From a virus, in the IMG/VR virus record IMGVR_UViG_3300025000_000132, positions 1-54,244 of that record: DNA of 54,244 nt; one strand, given 5' to 3'. Made by a program: the position numbers and the translations under genes. The notes beneath the pieces were generated by a model. It was given only the letters and a program-made list of their open reading frames with translations, did not search any database and had not been told where the DNA came from. Positions 32,001 through 39,788 of the stretch are shown here, one piece after another. The number at the start of each line of letters is the position of its first letter. Within the stretch, counting starts at the first letter, position 1.

Positions 32001-32893
32001 TAATGGCCGGCGAGTCCGAACGGCGCCAGCAGTGCAGTCATGCCGAGCGTCGGAGCAATAACGTCCTTGGTCTGCTGCCATGGATCAACGTCGACCCCAG
32101 CATTCTTCTCAACTACAGCCTGCCCGTAACCCTGACCCATCTCGGTCGCAACCTCGCCGACTGCGGTCTTGAACAGCTGCTTGGCAAAGGGCTTCCACAG
32201 CGCGGAGTCCGTCGCGTTTGCAATGACCTTGTCAATACCTTCCTTTGCTACTTTGCTCAGGGCCTTGCCCCCGATGCCGAGCAGCTTGCCGCCGAGATAC
32301 GTACCGATGGTCTCGCCGCCGGCCTCGATCGCTCCCGACTTCCAGCCAGCGATGCGGGCAGCCTCGGTGTCTCCACCGGCTTCCTTGACTCGCTCCATGG
32401 TGTCCTGAGCCTGGGCCATGCCCATAGGCACTGCACCGGCAAGCGCAGATATTCCCAGGCCAACAGCGGCAGGAACGGCAGCAGTGGGGGCGGCAGCCAG
32501 GCCGGCACCGACAACGAGCGGGATAGCGACGGAGGGAGCGAGCATCTCGGCGCCTTCCGCAAGGGCGTTGGTAACGGCGTTGTGACCTTCAGGATTCAGC
32601 TGGATCTCGGGTTTGGCGAGTCGCGCCTCGGCTGCGTTGACGATGCCCTGGCCGAACTTATACACTCTGGACTCCGGCTCGGTTGCCCACTTGGCAGCCT
32701 GCCCGACCATCTTTGGCAACTCTCCGACCACACCACGCTTCAGGCCAGTGTAGACTTCACCGACGGCGGAGCGATTCGCTGCAGTGCGGATGCCTACCGG
32801 CGCAGGGATATTGGCAGGAGAGTTCCCGAGGATGTCGTCTAAGGTGCCCTGCTGTGGCCCGTCGGCGGCGAGAATATCGTCAAGGGTAGGCAT
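25985..32893 (-). CDS. Giant polyvalent virion protein with 2H phosphoesterase and metallopeptidase domains
   Basis: 2302 residues, probably packaged and injected with the DNA. The N-terminus repeats a TLDDIL motif (residues 3-8 and 17-22), then an Ala/Gly-rich hydrophobic stretch (about 118-160) that could cross a membrane. A 2H phosphoesterase domain spans about 770-940, with EPHITVRYG (His818-x-Thr820) and QPHATIAYV (His893-x-Thr895). A zinc metallopeptidase site, LHELIHAAT (HExxH, 1162-1166), follows. The C-terminal ~1000 residues are mostly helical and resemble phage internal core proteins (VVLQFQHYRIMTGIRLAML). Such multi-domain polyvalent proteins are thought to counter host defences or open the way for DNA entry. 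GGAGGG precedes the ATG. Confidence 0.8.
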   Translation of the reverse strand: MPTLDDILAADGPQQGTLDDILGNSPANIPAPVGIRTAANRSAVGEVYTGLKRGVVGELPKMVGQAAKWATEPESRVYKFGQGIVNAAEARLAKPEIQLNPEGHNAVTNALAEGAEMLAPSVAIPLVVGAGLAAAPTAAVPAAVGLGISALAGAVPMGMAQAQDTMERVKEAGGDTEAARIAGWKSGAIEAGGETIGTYLGGKLLGIGGKALSKVAKEGIDKVIANATDSALWKPFAKQLFKTAVGEVATEMGQGYGQAVVEKNAGVDVDPWQQTKDVIAPTLGMTALLAPFGLAGHYRNSRRAEAVDQILADPKAAPAEARLAVVHMLHTEAVDNNVPGAEEWFSGAVEDIANEMPIRRAAEAAVDPVKDSAQKTLLKNLGVEGVVHNGKVTTEGGEADVDTLAQTLAQGGSVVDAVKKSPARLAELEAKALGGEQFTPDERKEYQKLLAKSGTKKFEQLEDDPVRPEVVRFQVYNDKKDEFKVYEYAPPAGMTREQVNAELAKRPKSPGSQFNWLEKNATKVKRDETEPQATPANEPVQAVQPGPEQVVDGVSEPLTPEPSAAPASTQPVVTNQTEPTDLDTLTFQHDTLVDQWEALPVGLEKTAVQEEIFKIREEMNNVAIPVPPEGGVGQGVAVAPSQTPAAAEPAGTLSQVLEAEPAGGPQKSAGNLPASNAVSTDSSASVGESRGELQLVRVAAKVDKDLKYNGDNLGLPQFTYQAGPLKGVTFSAKDASEESVRSAAEKMKAQWEGKKNNAVVATAKPVKEEGQVHDYSNTQVNIKGPAAKKITDLGKSIPDSELYTDPNDDSYGRETEPHITVRYGLGTDNPAELAELSKVGPVTAKIGKVSIFETDKYDVVKAEIISDSLRGANKKVGDLVDLPGETYKDYQPHATIAYVKKGEGKKYVGNASLEGTEITFNEIALTDRFGKTHPIKLTGDTAKSPAKKPTLVKAKPEKKVTSKKAEKPLPSAYAAQAKVIAEDIASGDTPFKRVPSDAAIRAYRAQNPRAKADAAMAEIAEMDEAEYQGLTAVIEDEQVKVADAKAGPSNLGDPSKAEAEKVQKGIEGKTPIQAAEWLINNTPNNGHKLIAAKVRVALLRLKGAGVEFNLNVTHVGDSIPASSANSRGVSTTDFSDGIKTTVRLNGADVTGKVGMSYETVLHELIHAATQAAIHVGNRKVSTGTTLAKATAEMVDVTNLIIDHFNTRAASGETLTEFEQRILQRNVNALNNPSEVLAWTLSNKEMQDYLETVKLGKTETLWSRFVQSVRTFFGLTAASDTALSEVLRLGEDLLNADANVVTSSLDKLMGRTTAEQVQTPLGVIADEQISEAFKSGQKKLDMTLTAIKNPKSKLHDLYVQYAPQWLAVTPLHTLVQTFGKTIPQIKDFAKHLDAVVSAKTEIVDTSKVVYDKAMEVAQKTVGLDVFNTAAATASFNRITPWLDVYSQDWVEGKTKSEKLKNAQKKWVAAKMQKATKLTYIEAYSEAKKAYDALKTNEMKQAYQDTVEHIAGIRTREKNNLLRYIEKVTEPNSDERKEMMLKFDATFTDLHGAYWPLARVGDFVLKYVDKDGFKWAEHFTTIAERNEAKAERIAAGVDPAGIKESYKDKQPAGAVAIPAMMLEQLSKTVREKYMVGVNQYDDVAVADALEAAQNTINDMTQIWLRWQPETSALKNSVRRKNVKGYSLDMLRSYLDYMQRHASNIAWTEQGKKIEGDLKSMGDDIKAKLDGDAAANTDMENHLLNDLRARVQALRSVKVGVAASFLGKIGTGWYMTSPSIALVQMTQLGALTLPKLAVKYGPVKAAKALALWTKESFKKDYRRAPMFNDPIVELLFDELHAVVTIDNRNTPAAKGKELGEPLFTEEQLAKRIADELTPYQRRLLVLREAMARNLLDISAAHEAYDLTRGKDPDSMMSKVFNLAMKPMSLSELTSRKAAVLSTYDLASQDGKEFFLAMNDIAEVVNDTLYSYSKENKGAALQGGLTRVVLQFQHYRIMTGIRLAMLLNNAIRGESKEIKAAATKEFVGIMGMTGALAGSLGMPFAGTVFAILGAILGDDDEPEDYRLMYTNWLQNTFPKTMADLLTHGLPSLVGADISKRVGLQDVYGMQSEPPPRLHGKELAAWWAANQLGPVFSVGAGLAQGYDEMINKGNYMKGLEAAAPKPIKDVFKAIRAMTDGVKTGAGKKLIPDDQIGPDDVLMIALGFNPEEISKAQGAERSLRGISTRITERRGKLIRRAAEAILEGDGDSAAMEDIRKFNLRMPRFAIGGRDIKPAVRKILRGESGTTGRRERDVATQYEVPAMME

Positions 32894-32906
32894 TAAGCCC
32901 TCCGGG

Positions 32907-33893
32907 TTATTTTAAGTTCTTGATAAACTCTGCGACTTCCGTGGGCGTAACATCGGCGCGGCCGGCGAAATGCTTGTCGACTACGGACTTCTTGTCTGCT
33001 GCCAGCTGAGTGTAAAGCAACTTGGCTGTTGTGCCCCCGCTCTTGGGTTCCAGGATCTCCATGGTGTCAGGGTCGACCAAAACCTGCTTCTTAATGGTCT
33101 GCTGTTCGCCAAGCTGGTTCGGCGGACCGACGGGAATCTCTTGGTTGAGGACGATCGGTTTGCGGCGGGTAGCCTCCTGTGCAGCCATTGTCGCAGCCCT
33201 CAACCCCCGAGCAGATGTCCCTTCGAGCGGGATCTCGGCAGTCTCGGCGCGAGTCTTAGCAGCGTCAGCGATGTCTTTTGGCACGCCGCCAGCGATATCC
33301 GCCCACTGCGCGTTGCGCTGGGTGTAGCCTTCCATCAGGGACTTGTTGTAGTCGGCGATGCCGGCGTTGGCCGCGTTCATCTCCGCCGAGCCATCGCTGT
33401 AGATCGGATTTCGGTTCCGGTCGTAGCCAGTGATCTGCCGGAAGGCCTTGGCACTGACAAAAGGCGTCTGCAGGGCGGGCGGGGCGTCGGTGCCGTTCTG
33501 AATTTCCTGGAAGGAATACTTGCCGGTGGCCGGGTCCTGCAGCATGGCGCGGTGGACGCTCGGGCTCGGGTCGCTCGACATCCCGGTGCCGATGTATTTC
33601 TGATAATCAGAAGAGTCCTGCGCCGAGCGGAACCGCATCCCGGCCGGTGCTCCGGGCTGAGCGGCGACGGCTGCTGCGGGAGTGGTGCTGGCCTGAGCGG
33701 TTATCTGTCTCTTGATGCCAGTCGGCTCTGCCGGAGGAGGCACTGCAGCCGAGGTCTGCGCCAGTCCGTGGGAGGGCATCAGACTGGGAGTCCTCATACT
33801 TAAAGGCGCCGCCCATGCCGGAATATCTCGTGCCCAGCTTATCCCTCTGGGGACCTTTGCCAGTTCCTTTTCTTCCTCAGTCCGTATCGCCAT
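32907..33893 (-). CDS. Virion-associated protein of unknown function
   Basis: 328 residues, behind AAGGAGG. A basic, Pro-rich N-terminus is followed by a low-complexity Ala/Pro region (residues about 45-85) and a helical C-terminal part. It lies directly upstream of the giant protein in transcription order, so it is probably another internal or ejected virion protein. No domain recognised. Confidence 0.55.
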   Translation of the reverse strand: MAIRTEEEKELAKVPRGISWARDIPAWAAPLSMRTPSLMPSHGLAQTSAAVPPPAEPTGIKRQITAQASTTPAAAVAAQPGAPAGMRFRSAQDSSDYQKYIGTGMSSDPSPSVHRAMLQDPATGKYSFQEIQNGTDAPPALQTPFVSAKAFRQITGYDRNRNPIYSDGSAEMNAANAGIADYNKSLMEGYTQRNAQWADIAGGVPKDIADAAKTRAETAEIPLEGTSARGLRAATMAAQEATRRKPIVLNQEIPVGPPNQLGEQQTIKKQVLVDPDTMEILEPKSGGTTAKLLYTQLAADKKSVVDKHFAGRADVTPTEVAEFIKNLK

Positions 33894-33951
33894 GATGTAA
33901 CCTCCTTATACTTTCTTAACCTACCGCATCAGCAGAGAAATGTCTACCGTG

Positions 33952-35898
33952 TTACATATTATAATTGTAATTATGCAGCGTTTTTGTACCGGTCTCGTCG
34001 CTGGTGGAATTGACCCTGCTGTCGCTGTCGCTTTCACTGTAGGAGTTCGAGAGGCTTTCGTTGAACCCGAGCTGGGCCGAGGCGGAGACACTCGACAGGG
34101 CAGAAGCGACCTTCTGGGCCTGAATCAGGGCGGCGGCTTTCAAGGCTTCGACCTGCACTTCCTTCATCGCCGTCATCGCCCGCAGGTTGGCTTCAAGTTC
34201 CTTGACCGCGATCTCGGCCTGAGCCATGACCCCGGAGATAGTTGCCGAGTAGCGATTTACCAGTGCCTTAATGTACTCGCTCTCTCGCCCGACCTCTGCC
34301 TCATAGGCGCCGATGTCCGCGGCGTAGACCTTGGTGCCGGCCTCCTCGAGCCCAAGCTGGTAGTCTGTATCGGCCTTATACTTCTCGATGGCCGCGGTGA
34401 GCACGGCGATCCGGTCCTTGTTGCCCTCGGTCACGGCCTGGATCTCGGCAATGTTGATCTCGGAGGCGACCTTGGCCCCCTGCATCTGCGCGGAGAAGGC
34501 CTCGACCTGCTTGGCGAACAGGTCCACCTTGGCTGTTTCGCCTGCGATCTGAGCCTGGTAGAGGTTAAACCCGGCGGTGACTCCGTTGATCTGGGCAACG
34601 GCGGCGTCGATGCGAGCCCGGAACGCCTCGATCCGTGCCTTGTCGATTTCCACCTGCAGCTTCGCCCCTTCCATCTGAGCGCGGTAGAGGTCAATCACCA
34701 CCTGCAGAGCCTGGACCCGCTTCGAGTAAATCTCCACCTGCTGCACCTGCAGGTCGCCGAGGATCTTCGCCCCTTCCATCTGGGCGCGGTAAATCTCCAC
34801 CCGGGCGAGCTCGGCGCGGATCCGGCTCTCGAAGACCTGGGCCAGGGTCTTGTAGCCCTCAAGCCGAGCAGTGTAGGCCGAAACCCGCAACTGGAAGATG
34901 TCGATGACCATCTGCACCTGGGTCTTGGCAATCTCGAAGGCTCGCTGGTTCACCTGGTTGGTGAAGTCCATGATCTGCTTCTCGAAGGTCAGGCCGCTGG
35001 TGATGGCGAACTGAGTCGCCTGCTGGGTGACATCGGCCTGCTTGTACATGGTATCCCGGGCGAGGTCGAGCCGGGTTCGCCGGTCGTCGTACAGAGCCTC
35101 CTGCAGGGCGGCGGAGAGCACCCCGTCGGGCATCTCCATGTTCCACTGCTCCCAGGCGTTGAGGATCTTGGCGGTACCTTTGTTGATCTCAATGTCAAGC
35201 TGGGTCAGTGCCCGCTCCCAGATCGCCGTCCACACCTCGTCGGTATAGACCGCGTTGCCGAGCGTGATGTCGTTGTAGAGCTTGGTGCGCAGGGCGTCGG
35301 CAAGGTCGGACTGGTAGGTCGCTTCACTGTAGACGAACATCGGCTCGGGCGGGGTCAGGTCGGCGGTCGGCATCACGCCGTCAAAGCTCAGGCCCTCAAG
35401 CACTGGCGCGGCTGGCAGGGCGATCGTCTCAAGCACCGGCACCGGCGGCAGGTCAAGGCTCGGGGCAGGCGGGATGGCCGGGTCGGCGACCGCCGGCGCA
35501 TCGGAGGGCACTGTCGGGATGGCAGTGCTTGGCATGGCCGGGATGTTCACCGTCGGTTCGACAGCCGTGAGCACCGGCAGAGTGATCTCTGCGATCGTCG
35601 CCTCGGTGAGCCCGAGCAAGTTGCGCAGGGCAGCGATATCGGAGAACGTCACCGCCGTCATCTTGCTGACGTAGGCCGCAACCGCGTCAGGGCTGGGGGG
35701 CTCGCCGATCGGCGGCTCAGGCGGCAGGTCACTGATATCGACACTGCCGGAAGGCGCAGAGAACGAAGCATTGCCGAGTGCCCCCAGGGCGCTGGTTGAA
35801 GCTGAATCGTACTGGTTGACAAGGTCGGTGCTCAACCCGAACCTGGCAGTGACAAGGTCCTCGGCTACTGATGCGTCTGGGAATCCAAAACTGCCCAT
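33952..35898 (-). CDS. Long coiled-coil structural protein
   Basis: 648 residues. The first ~190 are Pro/Ala-rich with short P-x-x-P strings; residues ~200-590 are almost continuous helix with repeated units around YRAQMEGAK (two close copies) and related LYQAQIAGETAK and FSAQMQGAK. The end is Ser/Asp-rich. The form suggests a fibrous or tube-forming component of the tail or internal core. The repeat unit is about 40-45 residues. AAAGGAG precedes the start. Its exact virion role is not known. Confidence 0.6.
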   Translation of the reverse strand: MGSFGFPDASVAEDLVTARFGLSTDLVNQYDSASTSALGALGNASFSAPSGSVDISDLPPEPPIGEPPSPDAVAAYVSKMTAVTFSDIAALRNLLGLTEATIAEITLPVLTAVEPTVNIPAMPSTAIPTVPSDAPAVADPAIPPAPSLDLPPVPVLETIALPAAPVLEGLSFDGVMPTADLTPPEPMFVYSEATYQSDLADALRTKLYNDITLGNAVYTDEVWTAIWERALTQLDIEINKGTAKILNAWEQWNMEMPDGVLSAALQEALYDDRRTRLDLARDTMYKQADVTQQATQFAITSGLTFEKQIMDFTNQVNQRAFEIAKTQVQMVIDIFQLRVSAYTARLEGYKTLAQVFESRIRAELARVEIYRAQMEGAKILGDLQVQQVEIYSKRVQALQVVIDLYRAQMEGAKLQVEIDKARIEAFRARIDAAVAQINGVTAGFNLYQAQIAGETAKVDLFAKQVEAFSAQMQGAKVASEINIAEIQAVTEGNKDRIAVLTAAIEKYKADTDYQLGLEEAGTKVYAADIGAYEAEVGRESEYIKALVNRYSATISGVMAQAEIAVKELEANLRAMTAMKEVQVEALKAAALIQAQKVASALSSVSASAQLGFNESLSNSYSESDSDSRVNSTSDETGTKTLHNYNYNM

Positions 35899-35910
35899 AA
35901 TGTTGCTCCT

Positions 35911-37464
35911 TTATGAATAGACCTGCACTTTCTCTTCAACGATGGTTCGAATGATCCCCAAAAAAATCTGGCCCCGCACCCGGTACGTTACATCCTCCGG
36001 CATACCGATCACCTCGGGAATCTCGACATAGTCATCGTAGCCCTGATTAAGCAGCGGGAAGGACACCGACCCTTGGAACTCATCCGCTGCTGGACCGATG
36101 TAGACAAATGCCATGTCGGTAAGATCGCCGTCTCCGTTGATGTCCGCCACCCCTGACTTGGCTACGGCAAGGGAGATACTCTCGCCAGGCGCCTCGCTTT
36201 TGTGATAGACTATCCCCTCGCCATCCAGCCCTCGGTATTTACGCATCGGCTCCCAGGCAAACGCAGCGGTAATACTCTGCCGCGCCCCATTGTCTGCAAC
36301 GATAAAGAGCTCGACCTGCCAAGTCAGATCCTCGCTGTAGCAGCCCGGGCACTGGAGCGTCCCCCATTCATTGTTATATGGCGACGGCAACGGCTGGTGG
36401 TTCCAGGTGTACACCGTCTTGTCCTGCTGCCACCGCTCAAGTAGATAGACAGATGCTGCGATGGTGCCATTCAGCCGGATGTTGCCGTTGGGAAAATCGT
36501 CAAGAAACGTCTCCGTCACAGTGATCGTCGTCTCATATCGATCAAAGCTGTTCGTGTTACTGGATGTATGTGTGCAACTCGCAGGAAATTCGAAGGCTAC
36601 CTTGAACGCATCAATCGCATCATAGCAACTCTGTGGGGGAGGCTGGCCTTCCTCAAGTGCTGTGCAGGAATCTTCTGCGTGTCCAACGAAGTAGCTGCCT
36701 GCATACGAGACCGTCAGCCTATACTTATCACCGATGTACCCTCCGTCAAACAGTTGGTCGAACCCTACGACTCCCCCTCCGCCGATCGGATTGTGCGCCA
36801 TGGCAGCTGTCCACACCCACTCGGAGTCAGCCCCATCGTACCACGCCACTGCTCCGCAGGACTCGGTCTGCACAATACTGCCATAGTCCGGCCCATCCTC
36901 GGCGCGGCTGTCGGCTGGGGCAAGCCCGGAGGGGCGGAAAAAATACAGGGTCTTGTCATTGGAGATGGACAGTATCCGCATGTGCTCGAAAGCAACCGCC
37001 GCGTCATAATACATGAACCCTTCGTGGTAGAAAGCTTCCATGACCAAAGCGTCGTCATCTTCCAATTTACTGAACCAGTAATATGGCCCGGTAAATGACC
37101 CGCCCAGACTGGCAATGATCCCAACGATTTCCCGGCTGTAGTTCGCTTCGCCGGTACAAATGAAGCAGGGGATAAGGGTGTCGACCTGTCGTTGCCTGAG
37201 TTTCCACTCTTCTTTCTGGGGCGTAGGTTTCTCAGGTCGCACGTCAACAATGACCGTCTCCACTCCGAAGACGTTTTGTATGGAGATCTTGCCGATATAC
37301 GCTCCGGTCTCGTCGAAGAAATTCTCTTCGTGCTTATTCTGCTGTAGGGATTGGAATGCAGAGTTTTCCCGAAAGGTGCGGAGCAGCCGTTGAGTATGGG
37401 CGAGGGAGAGTTGCTCGGCTTTGTACCGATCCCCCTTCAGCTCGATTGCCGTCGTGCGAGCCAT
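35911..37464 (-). CDS. Tail-region structural protein of unknown function
   Basis: 517 residues from ATG 37464, which shares a TGATG overlap with the preceding gene's stop. It looks beta-rich, with many aromatic residues, several cysteine pairs (CFIC, CPGCY) and a calcium-loop-like GVADINGDGDLTDM near the C-terminus. This composition fits a tail or host-contact protein. No family recognised. Confidence 0.55.
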   Translation of the reverse strand: MARTTAIELKGDRYKAEQLSLAHTQRLLRTFRENSAFQSLQQNKHEENFFDETGAYIGKISIQNVFGVETVIVDVRPEKPTPQKEEWKLRQRQVDTLIPCFICTGEANYSREIVGIIASLGGSFTGPYYWFSKLEDDDALVMEAFYHEGFMYYDAAVAFEHMRILSISNDKTLYFFRPSGLAPADSRAEDGPDYGSIVQTESCGAVAWYDGADSEWVWTAAMAHNPIGGGGVVGFDQLFDGGYIGDKYRLTVSYAGSYFVGHAEDSCTALEEGQPPPQSCYDAIDAFKVAFEFPASCTHTSSNTNSFDRYETTITVTETFLDDFPNGNIRLNGTIAASVYLLERWQQDKTVYTWNHQPLPSPYNNEWGTLQCPGCYSEDLTWQVELFIVADNGARQSITAAFAWEPMRKYRGLDGEGIVYHKSEAPGESISLAVAKSGVADINGDGDLTDMAFVYIGPAADEFQGSVSFPLLNQGYDDYVEIPEVIGMPEDVTYRVRGQIFLGIIRTIVEEKVQVYS

Positions 37465-37949
37465 CACTGGCTCCGACGTTTCAGGAATACCGGGGCGAGG
37501 GCAAGTTCATCAAACGAGAAATCTCCACCATCAACATTAGCAACCCGGACCTTCCAGTATCTGGCCTTGCCGTAGAGGTATTTCTCCAAGGTCTGGGTAA
37601 CCTCCTGCTGGACCTGACCGGTCTTGACTGGGACGATGGTGAATGTCCGCGCCGTCGTCTCGTTCTCATCGCCGTAGAGGGTAAGCAAGAGATCGTCAGC
37701 AGTCTCAAAGGCAATCCGGAACGCCTCGATACTGGTCTGACCTCCGCGGCCGAAGTCGTGCAGCGGCGTGTCGACCCAGGCGGATATCGCTGTGGCTCCG
37801 TCAAGGCTGCCGGTTTCTTCGTAGATGCCGGCCGCCCCGAACCAGATCAACTCTCCATTGAAGAACACCGCCGAGTCAAACGGTATGTTGATGTACTGAC
37901 TGGGAAACTTGCCGGCCAACTCAAGGACTAGGGTCAATGCGTCGCTCAT
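37464..37949 (-). CDS. Structural protein of unknown function
   Basis: 161 residues, beta-rich in appearance (KFPSQYINIPFDSAVFFNG, ARYWKVRVANVDGG). Overlaps its neighbours by TGATG and ATGA, showing tight translational coupling within the tail gene block. Probably a small tail protein. Confidence 0.5.
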   Translation of the reverse strand: MSDALTLVLELAGKFPSQYINIPFDSAVFFNGELIWFGAAGIYEETGSLDGATAISAWVDTPLHDFGRGGQTSIEAFRIAFETADDLLLTLYGDENETTARTFTIVPVKTGQVQQEVTQTLEKYLYGKARYWKVRVANVDGGDFSFDELALAPVFLKRRSQ

Positions 37950-39325
37950 ACCGGCCTCCTGTATCTGAGCACTGTGCCGTCAAGCTGGGTGGGCGTAGCG
38001 GTGTCGAACCTACCCGACTGCATGGCGGAGAAAAGAGCCTTCAGGGCCGGCAGGACAACGACCATCTGGCCGGTGATCTCCTCATAAGAAGTCAGCAGGA
38101 TCTGCAGTTCCGGCAGGGTTACATGCAGGGAAGCCGCCTCACCGGCAGACCCGGAGAAGAGAACGGAAAGCGGGGGGAGATCCACGATCAGTTGCCCCAG
38201 GGTCTGCTGGTGAGACGAAAATGCGGGCAGCAGGTCGGGGAGATGCACGACCAGTTGTGCCAAATTCTCTACATCCGCTGTGAACAGCGCAGCGAACGGC
38301 GGGAGGGTGACATTGAGAGACGCTACTGAACCGGTTGTCGAAGAGAACAGCGGGGTGAGTTCAGGCAGGTCAAGTGCGAACGCCGCCCCGGCCCCGGCGG
38401 AGAACATCAAGGTCGGCAGGTCAACATCGAGAGCGCAGGTCGCCCCCATGACTGCTGAGAACTGTATCTCCGGAAAGGGCAGGTCGACAGTCAATGCGGT
38501 GCCGGCGACGAAGGCCGGGACCAGTGTCGGTAGGTCCACATCCAACCATGCCGGCGAACTGGTCGCCCCCGAGAAGATCAAAGTCGGCAGGCTGACGTTC
38601 AACGCTGCGTAGTTGCCAAGAGCTTGGAACAGAGGTGCAAGCGTCGGCAAAGTGACTGCAAGGTTTCCGGTCTGGTACACTTGAGCTATAGGCGCTTGCC
38701 CGGTAATCCGCATCTGCCCGGAACTGGGCAGGACGGTAATGGTGAGAGTGGGTGTCCCTCCAGTGAAGGAAATTTCACCAGATGTTGGATTTACAGAAAT
38801 ACCTGCCCTTGCAACAGGTGTTCCTCCTGTAATGGAGACACCTTTTGTTAATGGGGCGGCGGCGGTAGTGGGGATGCCTTCGGTTACCTCCAGATCGGCA
38901 GTGGCTGGTGAAAGAACAGGGGTCCACGAGAACGCCTGCGCTGAGTTGTTTTCCCAGGTATGGGTGAACGATGCGGCTGACTCCCATGCTGAATTGTCAT
39001 CACTCCACTCGATGTTGAACGCAGACGGGGACGCAGCATAGTAATCCTGTCGTGGGGTTAATAGCACCTCGACCAATGATTTTTCTATCCCCGCGCCAAA
39101 GTCGTACTTCCACCACGCCGGCACAGAGGATGATGTCTGCCATAAGGTAGAGGTATTGTTGTCTACCGCTTCTGCGGCATATCCGAAAGACTCGCTACTG
39201 GCATACGCCGTTCCCGAACCTGTCTGGTCGGTTCCGCCTACGCTCTCACGAAGTTCTACCTCGGAGAGCGCATTATATGCCCCTGCCACTGCGGTTATAT
39301 ATATTCGCCAGTACCTATGCCCCAT
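37946..39325 (-). CDS. Discoidin-like tail protein with ten short repeats
   Basis: 459 residues. The N-terminal ~135 residues look like an F5/8 type C (discoidin) carbohydrate-binding domain: MGHRYWRIYITAVAGA, SEVELRES, DNNTSTLWQT and AWWKYDFGAG. A Gly/Thr-rich linker follows. Residues ~220-440 contain about ten imperfect repeats of 21-23 residues with the pattern L-x-V-x-L-P-x-L-x-x-x-F-x-(A/S), for example LDVDLPTLVPAFVAG and LNVTLPPFAALFTAD. The whole fits a receptor-binding or fibre protein in which the lectin-like head is displayed on a repetitive stalk. Confidence 0.6.
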   Translation of the reverse strand: MGHRYWRIYITAVAGAYNALSEVELRESVGGTDQTGSGTAYASSESFGYAAEAVDNNTSTLWQTSSSVPAWWKYDFGAGIEKSLVEVLLTPRQDYYAASPSAFNIEWSDDNSAWESAASFTHTWENNSAQAFSWTPVLSPATADLEVTEGIPTTAAAPLTKGVSITGGTPVARAGISVNPTSGEISFTGGTPTLTITVLPSSGQMRITGQAPIAQVYQTGNLAVTLPTLAPLFQALGNYAALNVSLPTLIFSGATSSPAWLDVDLPTLVPAFVAGTALTVDLPFPEIQFSAVMGATCALDVDLPTLMFSAGAGAAFALDLPELTPLFSSTTGSVASLNVTLPPFAALFTADVENLAQLVVHLPDLLPAFSSHQQTLGQLIVDLPPLSVLFSGSAGEAASLHVTLPELQILLTSYEEITGQMVVVLPALKALFSAMQSGRFDTATPTQLDGTVLRYRRPV

Positions 39326-39336
39326 TTAATCCCCAG

Positions 39337-39777
39337 TTACGCTAATTGGAAAATTCCAGTAGCGGGCAACGTAATCAAAAATACCTGACCGTTAGTAACG
39401 CTGTGGTCTGCCGGGGTCGTGTCAAGAAGGCTGTAGCAAATCAGAGTTTTGTTTGCATCGGTGTTATCGTAGAACACACAATACCTGGCGGCAATACCGG
39501 ATGCCCCTGCTGTCCAGGTCGGGTCGTCGCAATCCCATGTGACCGTACCCGCTATGTTGACAAATGATTCATTGGTTACAGCAAGTCCTCCGGCGGTGTA
39601 CCCATCCTTGACTATTTCGTTTGCACTGATATCAGCCCAGTTTGCATTTGTTGCAAGATTGGGAGTCCATGTTGATGCAACCAGAGCGCATCTGATATCG
39701 TCCGTGTCAAGGTCGATCAGTTTCTGCCCCAACCTCGCTTTGAACGTGTGGAATACTGCAAATTGAGAAGCTGCCAT
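39337..39777 (-). CDS. Phage structural protein of unknown function
   Basis: 146 residues behind AAGGAGATAG. Begins MAASQFAVFHTFKARLGQ with an IDLDTDDIRCALV segment and a beta-rich C-terminal half. This form, a small protein with a LxTDxIKxALV-like strand, is common in phage tail clusters, from memory. No exact role. Confidence 0.55.
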   Translation of the reverse strand: MAASQFAVFHTFKARLGQKLIDLDTDDIRCALVASTWTPNLATNANWADISANEIVKDGYTAGGLAVTNESFVNIAGTVTWDCDDPTWTAGASGIAARYCVFYDNTDANKTLICYSLLDTTPADHSVTNGQVFLITLPATGIFQLA

Positions 39778-39788
39778 AGTCTATCTCC

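Noticed and set aside
33940-35799. 619-codon open frame on the + strand
   Set aside because: It lies fully antisense to the coiled-coil protein gene on the - strand. It has no ribosome site, its translation is His/Leu/Gly/Arg-rich without a fold, and the - strand frame has the clear repeats and a good start. It is a by-product of GC-biased codon use.
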